A DNA stretch of 41,254 bases from Solirubrobacter ginsenosidimutans (GTDB lineage Bacteria > Actinomycetota > Thermoleophilia > Solirubrobacterales > Solirubrobacteraceae): contig NZ_JAPDOD010000068.1 of the NCBI RefSeq assembly GCF_027587205.1, positions 1 through 41,254 on the forward strand, read 5' to 3'. Shown one piece after another: positions 1 through 6,510 of this stretch. The notes beneath the pieces were generated by a model. That model had not been told where the DNA came from. It did not search any database and worked only from the letters and a program-made list of their open reading frames with translations. The translations under genes were made by a program, and so were the position numbers. Position 1 is the first letter of the stretch, and the number at the start of each line of letters is the position of its first letter.

Positions 1-1287
1 CTTGGCGGACGCGCGGCGCGCAGCCCGGCGCTGCGCGGGCGTGAGACGGCGCGCGGCCCAGCGTCGCGCCACGGCGCGGCGGACGGCCCGTCGCTCCGCC
101 ACTGTCAGACGGCCGGCGCGGCGTCGCGTCCGCATCGCCTCGCGGAGCACCCGCCTCAGGACGCCGGCCTTGCCACGTTCGGCACCGCCGGTCGGGCCCG
201 TGGCATCCGGCACGGGGGACGGCGTGGCCGAGACGAACACGGCCGTCGGCGTGGGCGTGACGGTCGCCGACACGGTGCGGAACGGCGCCGCAGCCTGCGC
301 CCGCGCGTCCGTGGGCCCGGCGACGTGCGCGATCGTCCCGGCGGCCGTCCCACCCGCGAGCACGACGGCGACCGCGACCTTGACGAGCGTCGCGGCAGCT
401 CCACCGGCCACCCCCGCACCCCCTGCCGCACCCACGCCCGCCGCACCGGCACCGCCGCCGCCCGCCGCGGCTCCGCTCGCGCCGTGCGCCGCACCCGCGC
501 CACCCGCGCCCGCCGCCGCGCCACCCGCCACGCCCGCGCCACCTGCCCCACCCGCCGCGATCACCCGCGCGAGGAGTCCCACCGGGACGCTCACCGGGAG
601 CACGGACGCGAGCGCCGCTCGTTGCGTCGCGACGCCGCGCTGGAACGCGCGGCACCCCGCGCACTGGCGCAGATGCCGGCGCAAGGACGCGCGGCGGAGG
701 TCCGGGCCTGACGCCACGGCGAGCGCGGCGCGGATCTCTCCGCACGGGACCGCGCGGGCCGCGCGGTCGGCCATCAGCGCCTGGCGGGCGCGGAAGACGA
801 GCGCCTTCACGCGCGACTCGCTCGTCCCCAGGACTTCGGCGATCCGGCGCTGTGGGAAGTCCTCGAGCTCGGCGAGCAGCAGGGCCGCGCGCTGCGGCTC
901 GGGCAGGCACGCGATGTCGGCGAGCAGCGCGCGCAACTCGCTGCGACGCTCGACCGCCTCCGCCAGGCCCTCGGTGTCCAGGACCGCCTCCAACGCGTCG
1001 CTGGACACCTCGCGCCGCGCAGCCAACACCGACAGCGCCCGGTTGCGGGCGATCGTGAACAGCCACGCACGCAGGTGCTCGGGCTCGGTGCCGGACCGCA
1101 GCGCCCCGAGCGCGCGCACGAAGGTCTGCTGCAGCACGTCCTCGGCCTCCTCGCGGGTGCCCAGGAGATGCCGGCAGAACGACATCAGCGCGCCGGAGTG
1201 GCGCTCGTACAACAGCTCCAGCGCGCGTTCGTCCCCCGCTCCAGCGAGGATCGCGAGGCGCTCGTCCGTCAGGCGGGCATAGGTCAT
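1..1287 (-). CDS. ECF-type RNA polymerase sigma factor with zinc-finger/membrane tail, 3' end off the window
   Basis: Reading the minus strand from the ATG at 1287 gives an open frame with no stop down to base 1, so the C-terminus lies outside the window. Residues ~20-90 look like sigma region 2 (acidic EEAEDV followed by a WLFTIARNR helix). Residues ~120-175 look like region 4, with an LPEPQRAAL helix and a helix-turn-helix ending SESRVKALVFRARQAL. After that comes H205-x3-C209-x2-C212, the zinc-binding pattern of ZAS-type anti-sigma domains. It is followed by a long Gly/Ala-rich linker, one hydrophobic segment (LVKVAVAVVLAGG) and a very Arg-rich tail. ECF factors are normally about 170-200 residues; this one exceeds 429. 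The architecture suggests a sigma factor carrying its own anti-sigma-like sensor module. Family assignment is firm; the role of the tail is inferred. Confidence 0.88.
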   Translation of the reverse strand, partial: MTYARLTDERLAILAGAGDERALELLYERHSGALMSFCRHLLGTREEAEDVLQQTFVRALGALRSGTEPEHLRAWLFTIARNRALSVLAARREVSSDALEAVLDTEGLAEAVERRSELRALLADIACLPEPQRAALLLAELEDFPQRRIAEVLGTSESRVKALVFRARQALMADRAARAVPCGEIRAALAVASGPDLRRASLRRHLRQCAGCRAFQRGVATQRAALASVLPVSVPVGLLARVIAAGGAGGAGVAGGAAAGAGGAGAAHGASGAAAGGGGAGAAGVGAAGGAGVAGGAAATLVKVAVAVVLAGGTAAGTIAHVAGPTDARAQAAAPFRTVSATVTPTPTAVFVSATPSPVPDATGPTGGAERGKAGVLRRVLREAMRTRRRAGRLTVAERRAVRRAVARRWAARRLTPAQRRAARRASAK

Positions 1288-1360
1288 GGCTCGCCTACTC
1301 GACCCGGCAGCGGGCCCGAAGTTCGCATCATGCGAGTTCGTGGCGCGCAGACGCTCGGGT

Positions 1361-2011
1361 TCAGTCGAGAAGTCGCTGCAGCGGGCCGGGCAGTGCGTCT
1401 TTGAGCTGTCGTTTGGCCTCGTCGGTCGCACCGTGGACGAGTGCATCGCGGAGGGTCGGCTCGAGCGATCCGGGATCGTCGAGGCCCGCGAGGACCGTGT
1501 TCACGTCGATCTTGTCGAGCGACCGGTGCAGGACGCCGGCGGTCGGGAGCAGCTCGTCGACCAGGCGGTCGGGGATCAGCCCGATGAGGCTGCTGGAGAT
1601 GCCGAGCTGGTCGGCGATCGACGGCAGGAGGGTCGACACCTTCGGCAGCTGGCCGGCCTTGTCGAGCCGGTCGACGCCGGTGCTCAGGCCGTCCTTGATC
1701 GCTCGCGCGAGGCCGCGTTCGTCGGTGCCGGTCTCTCTCGCGAGTTCGGCGCGGTCCGCTTCCGATGGCAGCGCGAGCAGCAGCCGTTCGCGACTCACGC
1801 CGAGCGTGCAAGCGGCCTCGTCGAGGCCGGTGAGGACGATGGTCTCCGCCAGACCCTCGAGGTCGTTCGTGCTCGTCCGGCCGCGGTCCTGGCAGGGGTC
1901 GGCGGCGCGCTGGGGGACGAAGTCGGCGCCGCCGGCGGCGAGCTGGACCCAGAGCAGCCCGCCGCAGAGGACGAGCGCGACGGCGATGAGGGCGAAGCCC
2001 CGGGAGCTCAT
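1361..2011 (-). CDS. Exported or membrane-anchored hypothetical protein
   Basis: This 216-residue protein begins with a single hydrophobic segment (residues ~5-27) that can act as signal anchor or signal peptide. The rest is soluble and helical, with leucine-rich stretches, and contains few conserved-looking motifs. I do not recognise the family. Its ATG overlaps the TGA of the upstream transporter gene by four bases (ATGA), so the two are very likely translationally coupled. An accessory role beside the antiporter, on the outer face of the membrane, is possible but is only inferred from the operon. Confidence 0.75.
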   Translation of the reverse strand: MSSRGFALIAVALVLCGGLLWVQLAAGGADFVPQRAADPCQDRGRTSTNDLEGLAETIVLTGLDEAACTLGVSRERLLLALPSEADRAELARETGTDERGLARAIKDGLSTGVDRLDKAGQLPKVSTLLPSIADQLGISSSLIGLIPDRLVDELLPTAGVLHRSLDKIDVNTVLAGLDDPGSLEPTLRDALVHGATDEAKRQLKDALPGPLQRLLD

Positions 2012-3390
2012 TCCCGGGTCGCCTTCTCACGCAGGAACAGGGCGGGGAGGATCGCGAGGAGCGCGAGCACGGCGGCGGCGAGAAACGCGGAGCGGAACGC
2101 GCGGGTCGCGGCGCGCTCGAGCTGGTCGTCGAGGCGGACCTCGAGCGCCTCGGCGCGTGCGGTCTGCTCCTTCGGCAGCTGGGCCTTCTCGAACGCGATG
2201 TCGAGGTCGGGGACGCGGCCGTTCTCCGCCTCGAGCTGCGCTCCGAGGCCGTTGGCGAGCTTGAGCTTGCTCGACGCCGGCAGGTCGGAGTCGAGCACCT
2301 GCGCGGCGATCGCCTCCTGCGCCGGGCGCTGCGCGTCCTTCAGGTCGGACGTGAAGATCGGCGTGAGGATCACGAGGCCCACCACGATCCCACCGTGACG
2401 CGCCGCGATCGTCCAGCCGCCGTGGAGCGCGCGGGGCACCCGGTCGGCGAGCGCGGACCGGGTCAGCGAGTCGACGGTCAGACCGAGCCCGAGGCCGACG
2501 AGGACCTGCGCCGGGATCGTCCACGCCGGGTTCGCGTCCGGCAGCAGGCCGAGGCAGGCGAGCCCACCGCCGACCAGGATCGAGCCCGCGATCGCCTCGG
2601 CGCGGCTCCCGGCGCGCAACGTACGGACGAGCGCGCCGGCGGCGACGGCGGCGAGCGGGATCGCGCTGACCGTGACGGCGGCGAGCGCCGGCGAGCGGCG
2701 CCAGCCCTCGACGATCAGGAGGACGAGGAGGAACAACGCCGCGGTCAGCGCCGCCGAGATGAGGGCGAGCGCGAGGTTGGCCGGGATGTCCGGGCGGTCG
2801 GACGGGCCGTCCTGGCGCTCGACGCTCGAGCGCAGCCGGAGCGCCACCGGCAGCGCGAGGAGCACGAGCGGCACCTGGATGATGAAGATCGACTGCCAGC
2901 TGATCGCCGCGGTCATCAGGCCGCCGACCACCGGCCCGATCGCGGACCCCGCGACGCCGGCGGCGGCCCACCGGGCGGCACCGCGGCGTTCGTCGTGCGA
3001 GGCCGCGACGAGGAGCTCGAGGCAGGACGCGATCACGAGCGCGCCGCCGATCGCCTGCCCGACGCGCGCGATGATGAGGACCTCGAGCGTGCCGGCGAGC
3101 GCGCAGCCGGCCGACGCCGTCGCGAACGCGACGAGCCCCACCGCGCCCGTGTAGCCCGCGGCCCCGCGCGTGCAGAGCTTCGCGGCGGGTACCGCGGCCA
3201 GCGCGAGCACCAGGTTGAAGCCCGTCAGGACCCACGCGACCTCTGACACCTCGGCGTCGAGCTCGCGCAGGATGCTCGGCAGCGCGAGCGTGACGATCGC
3301 CGAGTCCGCGAGGACGATCCCCACCGCGAGCGACAGGAGGGCGACCGCGACGGTCGACGCGGGCGGCGTGGGCTTCTCGAGGGCCGTCAA
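2008..3390 (-). CDS. MFS transporter, DHA2 (EmrB/QacA-like) family
   Basis: The 460-residue product is almost entirely hydrophobic, with about fourteen predicted membrane spans, as expected for DHA2 drug:proton antiporters. The N-terminal span contains the D-x-A-x-V-x-x-A-L-P pattern typical of this family (here DSAIVTLALPSI), and the fifth-span region carries GSAIGPVVGG, an antiporter-type motif C. Between the last two spans lies a hydrophilic, charged loop of about 75 residues (roughly 355-430), probably extracytoplasmic. The usual motif A (GxLADRxGRR) is degenerate here, unlike in the upstream paralogue. The start is TTG at 3390; its TGA-overlapping position (TTGA) with the preceding 38-codon frame supports it. 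Substrate is unknown. Confidence 0.88.
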   Translation of the reverse strand: MTALEKPTPPASTVAVALLSLAVGIVLADSAIVTLALPSILRELDAEVSEVAWVLTGFNLVLALAAVPAAKLCTRGAAGYTGAVGLVAFATASAGCALAGTLEVLIIARVGQAIGGALVIASCLELLVAASHDERRGAARWAAAGVAGSAIGPVVGGLMTAAISWQSIFIIQVPLVLLALPVALRLRSSVERQDGPSDRPDIPANLALALISAALTAALFLLVLLIVEGWRRSPALAAVTVSAIPLAAVAAGALVRTLRAGSRAEAIAGSILVGGGLACLGLLPDANPAWTIPAQVLVGLGLGLTVDSLTRSALADRVPRALHGGWTIAARHGGIVVGLVILTPIFTSDLKDAQRPAQEAIAAQVLDSDLPASSKLKLANGLGAQLEAENGRVPDLDIAFEKAQLPKEQTARAEALEVRLDDQLERAATRAFRSAFLAAAVLALLAILPALFLREKATRE

Positions 3391-3503
3391 GAGGAGGCGT
3401 CCCTCTGACGGCCGTGGACGCGCATGGCGGCGCCGGCCTCGCGGGTGACCCAGTCGGCGATTGAGGTGGTGTAGCCCATGACGAGGCCGATGATCACCAT
3501 CAT
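3387..3503 (-). CDS. Possible 38-aa small membrane peptide coupled to the MFS gene
   Basis: A short frame starts with tandem ATGs at 3503/3500 and ends in a TGA that overlaps the TTG start of the downstream transporter (TTGA). It encodes a hydrophobic first third (MMVIIGLVMGY) followed by a charged tail. An internal ATG at 3479 is an alternative start. No good Shine-Dalgarno sequence precedes any of these starts, so it may be a leader whose translation couples to the transporter rather than a functional peptide. It lies directly after a strong hairpin. Existence as a gene is uncertain. Confidence 0.35.
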   Translation of the reverse strand: MMVIIGLVMGYTTSIADWVTREAGAAMRVHGRQRDASS

Positions 3504-3506
3504 GCC

Positions 3507-3541
3507 GACCGCCGGTCGAGATCCGTGCTCGACCGGCGGTC
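3507..3541 (-). terminator. Perfect 14-bp hairpin between the two transporter genes
   Basis: The arms at 3507-3520 and 3528-3541 are exact inverted repeats with a 7-base loop. The hairpin sits 8 bases after the stop codon of the upstream transporter gene (3550) and just before the small coupled frame. There is no T-run after it. It could be a partial terminator/attenuator or an mRNA-stabilising structure setting the ratio of the two transporters. Confidence 0.6.
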
Positions 3542-3549
3542 CGGTGCGG

Positions 3550-4965
3550 TCAGTCCGCGTCGAACGCGACGTTCGCGGGGGTGCTCAGCTCCTCCGCGTC
3601 GCGGCGCCGGATCAGCAGCGCGCCGGCGATCGCGCCGCTCGCAGCGAGCACCGCGCCGGCGAGCAGCGCTGTGTGCATCCCGTTGACGTAGTCGCCGGCC
3701 GAGCCGCCGCGCAGCAGGTCGCCGGTGGGGATCAGCGCGCCGAGGCCGGCGACGCCGATCGCGATCCCGGCCTGGCGGAACGTGTCGTTGATGCCGGCCG
3801 CGAGGCCGCTCTGCTCGGCCGGGACGGAGTTCAGCGCGACTGCGCTGACCGACGGGTTGAACAGGCCGGTGCCGATCAGTGCCACGGTGATGCCGGGGAG
3901 CAGCACGACCCAGGACGAGTCGACCTGGGCGACCGTCAGCATCGCCATCCCGGCCGCGACCAGGAGCAGGCCGCCGGAGACGAGGACGCCGGGGTGCACC
4001 CGCTGGCTCAACTGCGCGGTGGCGCCGGAGACGACGACCATCACGAGCGTGCTGGGGACGAACACCAGACCGGCCTCGATCGCGGACAGCCCGAGCACGT
4101 TCTGGAGGTAGATCGAGCAGTAGAGGTAGATCGCGAAGAACGAGCCGGAGATCGCGAACGCCGTGAGCTGCGCGCCGGTGAACGCGCGCGAGCGCAGCAG
4201 CGCAAGCGGCAGCATCGGATGCGTCGAACGCGCCTCGATGACCACGAACGCGACGAGCAGCGCCGCCGCGCCGGCGAGTGCCGCGACGATCACGCCGCTG
4301 CCCCACCCGTCCTCGTTTCCGCGCAGCAGACCGAAGACGAGCAGGAACAGCCCCGAGGTCAGCGAGAGCAGGCCGGGAACGTCCACCCGCGGCGCACGCG
4401 GATCGCGGGACTCGCGGACCTGACGCAGCGTGACGGCCAACGCGGCGACCCCGATCGGGATGTTCACGAGGAACACCCAACGCCAGCCCAGCGCGGTGGT
4501 CAGCACGCCGCCGACCGCCGGCCCGATCGCAAACGACGCGCCGATCGTGGCGCCGTAGGCGGCGAGCGCCGCGGTCCGCTGACGCTCGTCCGGGAACGCG
4601 TCGGCCAAGAGCGCCAGCGAAGTGGCGAAGAGCAGTGCCGCGCCCAGCCCTTGGACGGCCCGCGCGGCGTGGAGCAGCTCGATCGAGTCAGCCGCCGCGC
4701 ATGCGCCCGATGCCACCGTGAAGACCACGAGCCCGGAGGCGAAGACGCGGCGGCGCCCGAAGCGGTCGGCGAGCGATCCGGCCGTCAACACGACGGCGGC
4801 GAGCGCGAGCGTGTACGTGTCCACCACCCACTGCAGACCGCCGATCCCGGTGTCGAGGTCTTCGCCGATCGAGGGCAGGGCGGTGTTCACCACCGCGATG
4901 TCCAGCATCAAGATCGCGGTGGCGGTACACACCACCGCAAGCGTCCAACGTTGTACGACGGTCAT
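3550..4965 (-). CDS. MFS transporter, DHA2 (EmrB/QacA-like) family, 14 spans
   Basis: The 471-residue product starts at the ATG at 4965 and shows about fourteen membrane spans. Span 1 has the DHA2 signature (LDIAVVNTALPSI), the loop after span 2 has a clear motif A (GSLADRFGRRRVF), and span 5 has a motif-C-like IGPAVGGVL. These are features of proton-coupled multidrug exporters of the EmrB/QacA/LfrA type. The open frame continues upstream to 5169, but that part has poor composition and would run into the divergent LysR gene; an AAAGGA lies about 12 bases before 4965. The divergent LysR regulator 164 bases away probably controls it, which would fit inducible efflux. The true substrate cannot be read from the sequence. 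Confidence 0.9.
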   Translation of the reverse strand: MTVVQRWTLAVVCTATAILMLDIAVVNTALPSIGEDLDTGIGGLQWVVDTYTLALAAVVLTAGSLADRFGRRRVFASGLVVFTVASGACAAADSIELLHAARAVQGLGAALLFATSLALLADAFPDERQRTAALAAYGATIGASFAIGPAVGGVLTTALGWRWVFLVNIPIGVAALAVTLRQVRESRDPRAPRVDVPGLLSLTSGLFLLVFGLLRGNEDGWGSGVIVAALAGAAALLVAFVVIEARSTHPMLPLALLRSRAFTGAQLTAFAISGSFFAIYLYCSIYLQNVLGLSAIEAGLVFVPSTLVMVVVSGATAQLSQRVHPGVLVSGGLLLVAAGMAMLTVAQVDSSWVVLLPGITVALIGTGLFNPSVSAVALNSVPAEQSGLAAGINDTFRQAGIAIGVAGLGALIPTGDLLRGGSAGDYVNGMHTALLAGAVLAASGAIAGALLIRRRDAEELSTPANVAFDAD

Positions 4966-5030
4966 CTCAGGAAGCGGTCCTTTCACAAACGGGGGACCAC
5001 GAAGCCTGTCCGGGCAGGGTTGCCAGAGCT

Positions 5031-5060
5031 TTGCCGGGAGGTTGCCCGTCCGTTCATAAG
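5031..5060 (+). promoter_or_regulatory. Candidate promoter of the LysR gene
   Basis: TTGCCG at 5031-5036, an 18-base spacer, and CATAAG at 5055-5060 are oriented toward the LysR gene. Both boxes are only partial matches to TTGACA/TATAAT, so this is weak. Confidence 0.25.
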
Positions 5061-5079
5061 CCCGCGTCATGGCTGCCAG

Positions 5080-5102
5080 CAGAAGGATGAGTTGGACTTC
5101 TG
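5080..5102. promoter_or_regulatory. Candidate LysR operator (6-bp arms, 11-bp spacer)
   Basis: CAGAAG at 5080-5085 and CTTCTG at 5097-5102 are perfect inverted arms 11 bases apart, in the gap between the divergent LysR and transporter genes. LysR-type regulators bind dyads built around T-N11-A, so the geometry fits, although the arms are short enough to arise by chance. Confidence 0.4.
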
Positions 5103-5129
5103 AACGGTGCGGTGGCACGATCGGTGGCG

Positions 5130-6044
5130 ATGGAGATCCGCCACTTGCGCACGATCGTCGCCGTCGCACGCCACGGCTCGCTGACCAAGGCCGGCGACGA
5201 GCTGTTCCTCACGCAGTCGGCCATCTCGCAGCAGATCCGGCGGCTGGAGGAGGAGCTGGGCGTCGAGGTCTTCCACCGCACCAGCCGCCGTGTGCAGCTG
5301 ACCCCCGAGGGTCACGTGATCCACGGCCACGCGCAGCGCGTGCTCGCCGCGGTGGACGCGCTGCACGGCGATGTGGAGGAGCTCACCGGGCTGCTGAGCG
5401 GGCAGGTGCGGATCGGCGGCATGTACCCGACCGGGCCGTACGACCTCTTCGCGATGCTCGCCGGCTTTCGCGCCGCGCATCCCGGCGTCGCGATCCACAT
5501 GGTCGAGGGCACCCAGGACGACATCCTCGCCGCGCTGCGCGCCGACGAGCTCGACTGCGCCTTCACGGCGCTCGATCCCGACACGCTCGGCGCGGAGTAC
5601 GAGGTCGCCCTGCTCGGGACGGACGAGCTCGTGGTCGCGTTGCCGGTCGGCCATCCGCTGGCGCGCGAGGCGCGCATCACGTTCGACCAACTCGCGGGTG
5701 AGGACCTGATCGCCTACCGCGAGAACTCCGCGCTGCGCCGGCGCCTGGAGCGCAAGATGGCCGACCACGGCGTCGAGCCGCGCAATGCCTTCATCTGCAC
5801 CGAGATGGGGGCGGTACGCGCCCTGGCCAGCAAGGGGCTCGGGGTCGCGGTGATCCCGCGCTCGGTCGCCGCCGAGCCCGGCCCGCCGATCGAGCTGCGC
5901 CCGATCGCGCCCGAGCCGCTGACTTGGCCGGTCGCGCTCGTGTGGCGCGCCGACCGGCGCCAGACCGTCGCGGGCAAGGCCTTCCTGGCCGTCGCGCTCG
6001 AATTCGCCCAGCGCCCCGGGCGGCGCGGGCTGCGCGCCGCCTGA
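5130..6044 (+). CDS. LysR-family transcriptional regulator
   Basis: From the ATG at 5130 the protein is 304 residues, the normal LTTR length. Residues 1-60 form the winged HTH with the family pattern (MEIRHLRTIVAVARHGS, then AGDELFLTQSAISQQIRRLE), followed by the linker helix and a periplasmic-binding-protein-like effector domain from about residue 90. A GTG at 5112 in the same frame would add six residues, but the HTH begins right at the ATG. It is divergent from the DHA2 exporter, the classical arrangement for an LTTR that controls its neighbour in response to a small molecule. It converges on the NTF2-like gene. Confidence 0.93.
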   Translation: MEIRHLRTIVAVARHGSLTKAGDELFLTQSAISQQIRRLEEELGVEVFHRTSRRVQLTPEGHVIHGHAQRVLAAVDALHGDVEELTGLLSGQVRIGGMYPTGPYDLFAMLAGFRAAHPGVAIHMVEGTQDDILAALRADELDCAFTALDPDTLGAEYEVALLGTDELVVALPVGHPLAREARITFDQLAGEDLIAYRENSALRRRLERKMADHGVEPRNAFICTEMGAVRALASKGLGVAVIPRSVAAEPGPPIELRPIAPEPLTWPVALVWRADRRQTVAGKAFLAVALEFAQRPGRRGLRAA

Positions 6045-6067
6045 GCGCTCCCGCCCGGCGTCAGGCG
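6038..6067. terminator. Bidirectional hairpin built on the two stop codons
   Basis: CGCCTGA (6038-6044) and TCAGGCG (6061-6067) form a perfect 7-bp stem with a 16-base GC-rich loop. The left arm contains the TGA of the LysR gene and the right arm the TGA of the convergent NTF2-like gene. Confidence 0.5.
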
Positions 6068-6432
6068 ACGTCCCACGCCTGCGCGGCGACCTGGCTGACG
6101 ATCCGTCCTTCGCGCAGCTTCGCGGTGGCGACGCAGAGGACGCGGGTGCCGTCGGGGTAGCGGCAGCGGACGGTGAAGCCAAGGACGCCGTCGCCGGATG
6201 CGACGTCTTCGACGGAGTGGGTCATCTCGCGCGAGAACAGGTCGGCGATGTAGGCATCGACGGCTTCGCGGCCCTCGATGCGCTGCGGGTGGCTGGGCGT
6301 GTGCTCGGCGTCGACGAACTCGAGCGTGGCGTCGTCGGCGTGCAGCGCGGCCAGGGCGGTCGCGTCGCGCTCGGCGAAGGCGCGTCGCAGCGCGGCGACG
6401 TCGAAGGTGTGGGTGGTGGGGATGGTGGTCAT
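6061..6432 (-). CDS. NTF2-like/SnoaL-like small protein
   Basis: The 123-residue product begins at the ATG at 6432 (an in-frame GTG at 6441 is an alternative). The sequence follows the SnoaL-like plan: an N-terminal helix (LRRAFAERDATALAALHADDAT), a short strand, E-G-R-E-A-V helix, then three beta strands ending in R-I-V-S-Q. Such proteins adopt a cone-shaped alpha+beta fold and serve as small enzymes (isomerases, hydrolases) or ligand binders; the active-site residues vary, so no reaction can be named. It is divergent from the SARP gene, and the 78-base gap between them holds a triple SARP-type repeat, so it is likely part of that regulon. Confidence 0.82.
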   Translation of the reverse strand: MTTIPTTHTFDVAALRRAFAERDATALAALHADDATLEFVDAEHTPSHPQRIEGREAVDAYIADLFSREMTHSVEDVASGDGVLGFTVRCRYPDGTRVLCVATAKLREGRIVSQVAAQAWDVA

Positions 6433-6454
6433 GGATGCCACTGTCCCGGCCGCC

Positions 6455-6483
6455 CGTCAATGCTCCGTCATCCGGTCGTCAAG
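6455..6483. promoter_or_regulatory. SARP-type operator: three heptamers with an 11-bp period
   Basis: Heptamers CGTCAAT (6455), CGTCATC (6466) and CGTCAAG (6477) follow each other at exactly 11-bp intervals with 4-bp spacers. This is the arrangement bound by SARP/OmpR-like winged-helix activators. It lies between the NTF2-like gene and the SARP gene itself, suggesting autoregulation and control of the divergent gene. The same array recurs at 11132-11160. Confidence 0.7.
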
Positions 6484-6498
6484 ACGGCCTTTGCCGGT

Positions 6499-6504
6499 TA
6501 GAGT
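6499..6504 (+). promoter_or_regulatory. -10 box (TAGAGT) of an apparently leaderless SARP transcript
   Basis: TAGAGT ends six bases before the GTG at 6511, so a transcript starting 6-7 bases after the box would begin at the start codon. No Shine-Dalgarno sequence precedes the GTG. It sits 15 bases after the last SARP heptamer. Confidence 0.45.
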
Positions 6505-6510
6505 TGGCCG

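Noticed and set aside
2..1282. Long plus-strand open frame over the sigma factor gene
   Set aside because: Pro/Arg/Ala/Ser-dominated translation without motifs; it is the antisense of an ECF sigma factor in GC-rich DNA.
5070..5169. Longer N-terminus (starts at 5070 or 5169) for the DHA2 transporter
   Set aside because: It would add up to 68 non-membrane residues of poor composition and overlap the LysR start region.
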